Assembly: GCA_964491375.1 (NCBI GenBank)
Contig: CAZBGL010000186.1
Location: 1 to 6,847 of the forward strand
DNA: 6,847 bases
Reading direction: 5' to 3'
Origin: CAZBGL01 sp964491375
GTDB taxonomy: Bacteria; Desulfobacterota; Deferrisomatia; Deferrisomatales; Deferrisomataceae
Shown here: positions 4,042 through 6,847 of the stretch, piece by piece
Layout of the letters: the number at the start of each line of letters is the position of its first letter
How positions within the stretch are numbered: the first letter of the stretch is position 1
Position numbers and translations under genes: made by a program
Notes under the pieces: generated by a model
Databases searched by the model: none
What the model was told of the DNA's origin: nothing
What the model saw: the letters and a program-made list of their open reading frames with translations, nothing else

Positions 4042-6329
4042 GCCGGCGAGCCGAGGGGTTCCACTGGGTGGGCCGCGGCGCGGTCCGGGTGGACGGCCCG
4101 GCCAAGGTCACGGGTGAGGCCCTGTACACCGACGACCTCACGCTGCCCGGCACCCTGGTGGGCAAGATCCTGCGCTCCCCCCACGCCCACGCGCGCGTGG
4201 TGCACATCGACACCTCGGCGGCCGAGCGGGTGCCGGGGGTCAAGGCCGTGGTCACGGGCCGGGACGCGCCCGTGCGGTACGGAATCCTCCCCGTGAGCCA
4301 GGACGAGTACCCCCTGGCCGTGGACAAGGTGCGGTTCGTGGGGGACGAGGTCGCGGCCGTGGCCGCGGTGGACGAGGAGGCCGCCCTGGAGGCCCTGGAG
4401 CGGATCCGGGTGGAGTACGACCCCCTGCCGCCCATCCTGGACCCGTGGGACGCCCTGGAACGCACCGACGTCTTGATCCACGAGGACAGGGGGGCCAACG
4501 TGGAGCGCCGGGTGGACCTGGTCTTCGGGGACGTGGACGAAGGGTTCGCCCGGGCCGACCACGTGCGCGAGGACGCCTTCTTCAAGGATGCGGCCACCCA
4601 CGCGCCCCTGGAGCCCCACGCGGCCCTGGCCCGGTTCCAGGCGGGCCGGCTCACCCTGTGGACCTCCACCCAGGTGCCCCACTACGTGCAGCGGATCCTG
4701 GCCCGGGTGCTGGGGCTTCCGGCCCACCGGATCCGGGTGATCAAACCCGCCCTGGGCGGCGGGTTCGGCGGCAAGGGCGAGCCGTTCCCCCTGGAGTTCT
4801 GCGCCGCGCTCCTGGCCATGAGGTCCGGCCGGCCGGTCAAGATCACCCACACCCGCGAAGAGGTGTTCCTGACCCATCGCGGCCGCCACCCCATGCACAT
4901 GCGCATCCGTACCGGGGTGCGCCGCGACGGCACCATCACGGCGGTGCACTTCACGAGCCTCCTGGACGGGGGCGCCTACGGCTCCTACGGCCTCGTGACC
5001 CTGTACTACTCGGGCCAGCTCCTCACCGCGCCGTACCGGGTTCCGGCCTACCGGTTCGAGGGGGCGCGCGTGTTCACCAACAAGCCGCCCTGCGGCGCCC
5101 AGCGGGGCCACGGCGGGGTCCAGCCCCGGTTCGCGTTCGAGGTGCACCTGGACCGGATCGCCGAGGACCTGGGGATCGACCCCTTGGAGATCCGGCTGCG
5201 CAACGCCGTGGCCCCCCACACCATGACCGTGAACGACCTCCGGATCACGTCGTGCGGGTTCCGGGAGTGCCTGGAAAAGGCGGCCGAGGCGATCGGCTGG
5301 AAGGAGAAGCGGGGCCGGCTCCCCCGGGGCCGGGGCGTGGGCATCGCGGGCGGGTTCTACGTATCGGGCGCGGCCTATCCCATCTACTTCAACCCCATGC
5401 CCCATTCCGCGGTTCAGGTCCGGGTGGACCGGGACGGCGGGGTCACCGTGCTGAGCGGCGCGAGCGACGTGGGCCAGGGGTCGGACACGGTGCTCGCGCT
5501 CATCGCGGCCGAGGTGCTGGGCGTGCCGCCCGGGGACGTGCGCGTGGTCACGGCCGACACCGACACCACCCCCGTGGACCTGGGCACCTACTCCAGCCGG
5601 GTCACCTTCATGGCCGGAAACGCTTGCCTGGAGGCGGCCCGCAGGGCGAGACACCGGATCCTGGAGGCCGCGGCCGAGATCCTGGAGGCCCCCGAAGAGA
5701 TCCTGGACATCCTGGACGGCCGGGTGGTGGTCACCGAGGACCCGGCCCGGTCGGTGCCGCTCAGCGAGGCGGTGGCCCGGGCCGAGGCCCGGCGCGGCCC
5801 CGTGCTGGAGTCCGGAGCCTACACCCCGCCCAAGCTGGGCGGAACCTACCGGGGCGCGGGCGTGGGGCCCAGCCCGGCCTACTCGTTCGGGGCCCACGCG
5901 GCCGAGGTGGAGGTGGACGAGGAGACCGGGCGGGTGCGCGTGGTGCGCCTGGTGGCGGCCCACGACCTGGGCCGGGCCATCAACCCGCCCATGGCCGAGG
6001 GCCAGGTGCAGGGCGCGGCGGTCATGGGCCTGGGCGAGGCGCTGCTGGAGCGCTACGGGTGCCTGGGAGGGGGGCAGGTGCGCACGCCGGACCTGCTGGA
6101 GTACAAGGTGCCCACGGCCCCGGACGTGCCCGACGTGGAGGCGCTGCTCGTGGAGAGCGCCGACCCCGAGGGGCCGTTCGGCGCCAAGGAAGTGGGCGAG
6201 GGAAGCCTCCATCCGTCCATCCCGGCCGTGGTGAACGCGATCCGGGACGCCGTGGGCGTGTGGCTCCACGAGGTGCCCGTTGAACCCGAGGCGCTCCTTC
6301 GCGCGCTGAAGAAGGGAGGCCGGCCGTGA
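4038..6329 (+). CDS. hcrA: Molybdopterin (alpha) catalytic subunit of 4-hydroxybenzoyl-CoA reductase-like enzyme
   Basis: A 763-residue catalytic subunit, close to the length of about 769 known for Thauera HcrA, binding a molybdopterin cytosine dinucleotide-type cofactor. The N-terminal aldehyde oxidase/xanthine dehydrogenase a/b hammerhead domain starts at VGRGAVRVDGPAKVTGEALY. Cofactor-binding motifs follow in order: GGGFGGKGE (240-248), QRGHGGVQPR (355-364) and VGQGSD with Q480. Near the C-terminus, AKEVGEG holds E721 at the place of the catalytic glutamate of xanthine oxidase-family enzymes. In 4-hydroxybenzoyl-CoA reductase this subunit removes the para-hydroxyl of 4-hydroxybenzoyl-CoA to give benzoyl-CoA. 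The start is set by AAGGAGG (4025-4031) six bases upstream and by overlap with the gamma-subunit stop; the reading frame stays open further upstream, but only as a GC-rich artefact. The stop overlaps the beta-subunit start (GTGA). Substrate identity is inferred from the neighbouring subunit; a related aromatic- or alicyclic-CoA dehydrogenase is the alternative. Confidence 0.88.
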   Translation: MSRRAEGFHWVGRGAVRVDGPAKVTGEALYTDDLTLPGTLVGKILRSPHAHARVVHIDTSAAERVPGVKAVVTGRDAPVRYGILPVSQDEYPLAVDKVRFVGDEVAAVAAVDEEAALEALERIRVEYDPLPPILDPWDALERTDVLIHEDRGANVERRVDLVFGDVDEGFARADHVREDAFFKDAATHAPLEPHAALARFQAGRLTLWTSTQVPHYVQRILARVLGLPAHRIRVIKPALGGGFGGKGEPFPLEFCAALLAMRSGRPVKITHTREEVFLTHRGRHPMHMRIRTGVRRDGTITAVHFTSLLDGGAYGSYGLVTLYYSGQLLTAPYRVPAYRFEGARVFTNKPPCGAQRGHGGVQPRFAFEVHLDRIAEDLGIDPLEIRLRNAVAPHTMTVNDLRITSCGFRECLEKAAEAIGWKEKRGRLPRGRGVGIAGGFYVSGAAYPIYFNPMPHSAVQVRVDRDGGVTVLSGASDVGQGSDTVLALIAAEVLGVPPGDVRVVTADTDTTPVDLGTYSSRVTFMAGNACLEAARRARHRILEAAAEILEAPEEILDILDGRVVVTEDPARSVPLSEAVARAEARRGPVLESGAYTPPKLGGTYRGAGVGPSPAYSFGAHAAEVEVDEETGRVRVVRLVAAHDLGRAINPPMAEGQVQGAAVMGLGEALLERYGCLGGGQVRTPDLLEYKVPTAPDVPDVEALLVESADPEGPFGAKEVGEGSLHPSIPAVVNAIRDAVGVWLHEVPVEPEALLRALKKGGRP

Positions 6330-6847
6330 GCACGCTTCCCCGTTTCCGGCTGGAGCGGCCCCGCTCCCTGGAGGAGGCCCTGCGGCTCTTGGCCCTGGGC
6401 CCGGGCGTGCTGCCCGTGGCCGGGGGCACGGACCTCGTTCCCTCCATGAAGCAGGGCCTGTTCGTTCCCCGGGTGCTCGTGGACCTGAAGGCCGTGCCCG
6501 AGCTCGGCTCGTTCCGGGCCGACGAACGCGGCACCCACCTGGGGGCTGCCACTCGGATCGCCCGGCTCCGGGACGACCCGGACGTGACCCGCAGGCATCC
6601 GGCCCTGGCCCGGGCGGCCGCCGAGCTCGCGAGCCCGCCCATCCAGAACGCGGCCACCTTGGGCGGGAACCTGTGTCTGGACACCCGGTGCCTGTACTAC
6701 AACCAGAGCGCGTTCTGGCGCCAGAGCCTGGGCGGGTGCCTCAAGCGCGGGGCCGACGTGTGCCGGGCCGCGCCGGGGTCGGACCGGTGCCTGGCCGTGG
6801 CCGCGGCCGACACCGTGCCCGCGCTGATCGCCCTGGACGCGCGGGTG
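6326..6847 (+). CDS. hcrB: FAD (beta) subunit with extra 4Fe-4S loop, 4-hydroxybenzoyl-CoA reductase-like (3' end outside window)
   Basis: The first 174 residues of an FAD-binding subunit of the CO dehydrogenase/xanthine oxidase medium-chain family; full members have about 300 or more. FAD-binding motifs are VAGGTDLVPSMKQG (31-44) and ATLGGNL (110-116). Directly after the second comes an insertion absent from ordinary members, with C122, C138, C146 and C155 in contexts such as DTRCLYYNQSAFWR and SDRCLAVAAADTVPAL. In Thauera 4-hydroxybenzoyl-CoA reductase this loop binds an additional [4Fe-4S] cluster that takes electrons from ferredoxin, and I recall the same residue numbers for its ligands. 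This is the main evidence that the operon encodes a reductase of this type and not a xanthine or CO dehydrogenase. The GTG start overlaps the alpha-subunit stop and has GGGAGG (6314-6319) six bases upstream. The gene is cut by the window edge, not visibly broken. Confidence 0.9.
   Translation, partial: MSTLPRFRLERPRSLEEALRLLALGPGVLPVAGGTDLVPSMKQGLFVPRVLVDLKAVPELGSFRADERGTHLGAATRIARLRDDPDVTRRHPALARAAAELASPPIQNAATLGGNLCLDTRCLYYNQSAFWRQSLGGCLKRGADVCRAAPGSDRCLAVAAADTVPALIALDARV

Noticed and set aside
3972..6269. A 765-codon open reading frame on the minus strand opposite the alpha subunit
   Set aside because: Its product is low-complexity (His, Gly, Arg, Pro, Val-rich) with no family motif. It mirrors a very GC-rich gene whose plus-strand protein has intact cofactor motifs, so it is a composition artefact.
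4445..6283. A 612-codon plus-strand reading frame overlapping the alpha subunit in another frame
   Set aside because: The product is an Arg/Gly/Pro-rich sequence without domains, the usual shadow in GC-rich genes.

Overview
The window is 6.8 kb of very GC-rich bacterial DNA with G/C-ending codons, strong AAGGAGG-type ribosome binding sites and tight gene packing. An exosortase-sorted PEP-CTERM protein behind a -24/-12 (sigma-54) promoter, next to genes resembling anaerobic 4-hydroxybenzoyl-CoA reductase, suggests a Gram-negative anaerobe or facultative anaerobe, for example a high-GC delta-proteobacterial / Desulfobacterota-type organism. This placement is inferred from gene content, not from a marker gene.

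Layout. (1) 1-621, minus strand: the N-terminal exonuclease domain of an RNase D-type 3'-5' exoribonuclease, running off the left edge. (2) 622-779: a divergent intergenic region in which two candidate sigma-70 promoters share an overlapping -35 element. (3) 780-1639: two tandem small heat-shock proteins (Hsp20 family), 11 bases apart, closed by a strong intrinsic terminator at 1666-1699. (4) 1700-1969: a regulatory region without genes, holding a 14-bp perfect palindrome, a good sigma-54 promoter (1823-1838) and a roughly 120-base leader with a hairpin. (5) 1970-2662: a 230-residue secreted PEP-CTERM protein of unknown function, followed by an intrinsic terminator at 2689-2717. (6) 2780 to the right edge: an operon of an IclR-family regulator and the gamma (2Fe-2S), alpha (molybdopterin) and beta (FAD) subunits of a xanthine-oxidase-family enzyme. 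All four genes are joined by four-base ATGA/GTGA overlaps.

The most informative observation is that the beta subunit, although cut off by the window edge, carries the four-cysteine insertion that in 4-hydroxybenzoyl-CoA reductase binds an additional [4Fe-4S] cluster. This separates it from ordinary xanthine or CO dehydrogenases and suggests low-potential, ferredoxin-linked reductive chemistry on an aromatic CoA thioester. The IclR regulator at the head of the operon fits control by an aromatic ligand and autoregulation.

The second point of interest is the PEP-CTERM gene. Its sigma-54 promoter and upstream palindrome suggest control by an enhancer-binding protein such as the PrsK/PrsR system linked to exosortases; no exosortase or Prs gene lies in the window. 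I found no tRNA, rRNA, CRISPR array, insertion sequence or prophage gene. The genes belong to known families; the possibly new parts are the PEP-CTERM protein with its control region and the exact substrate of the reductase.
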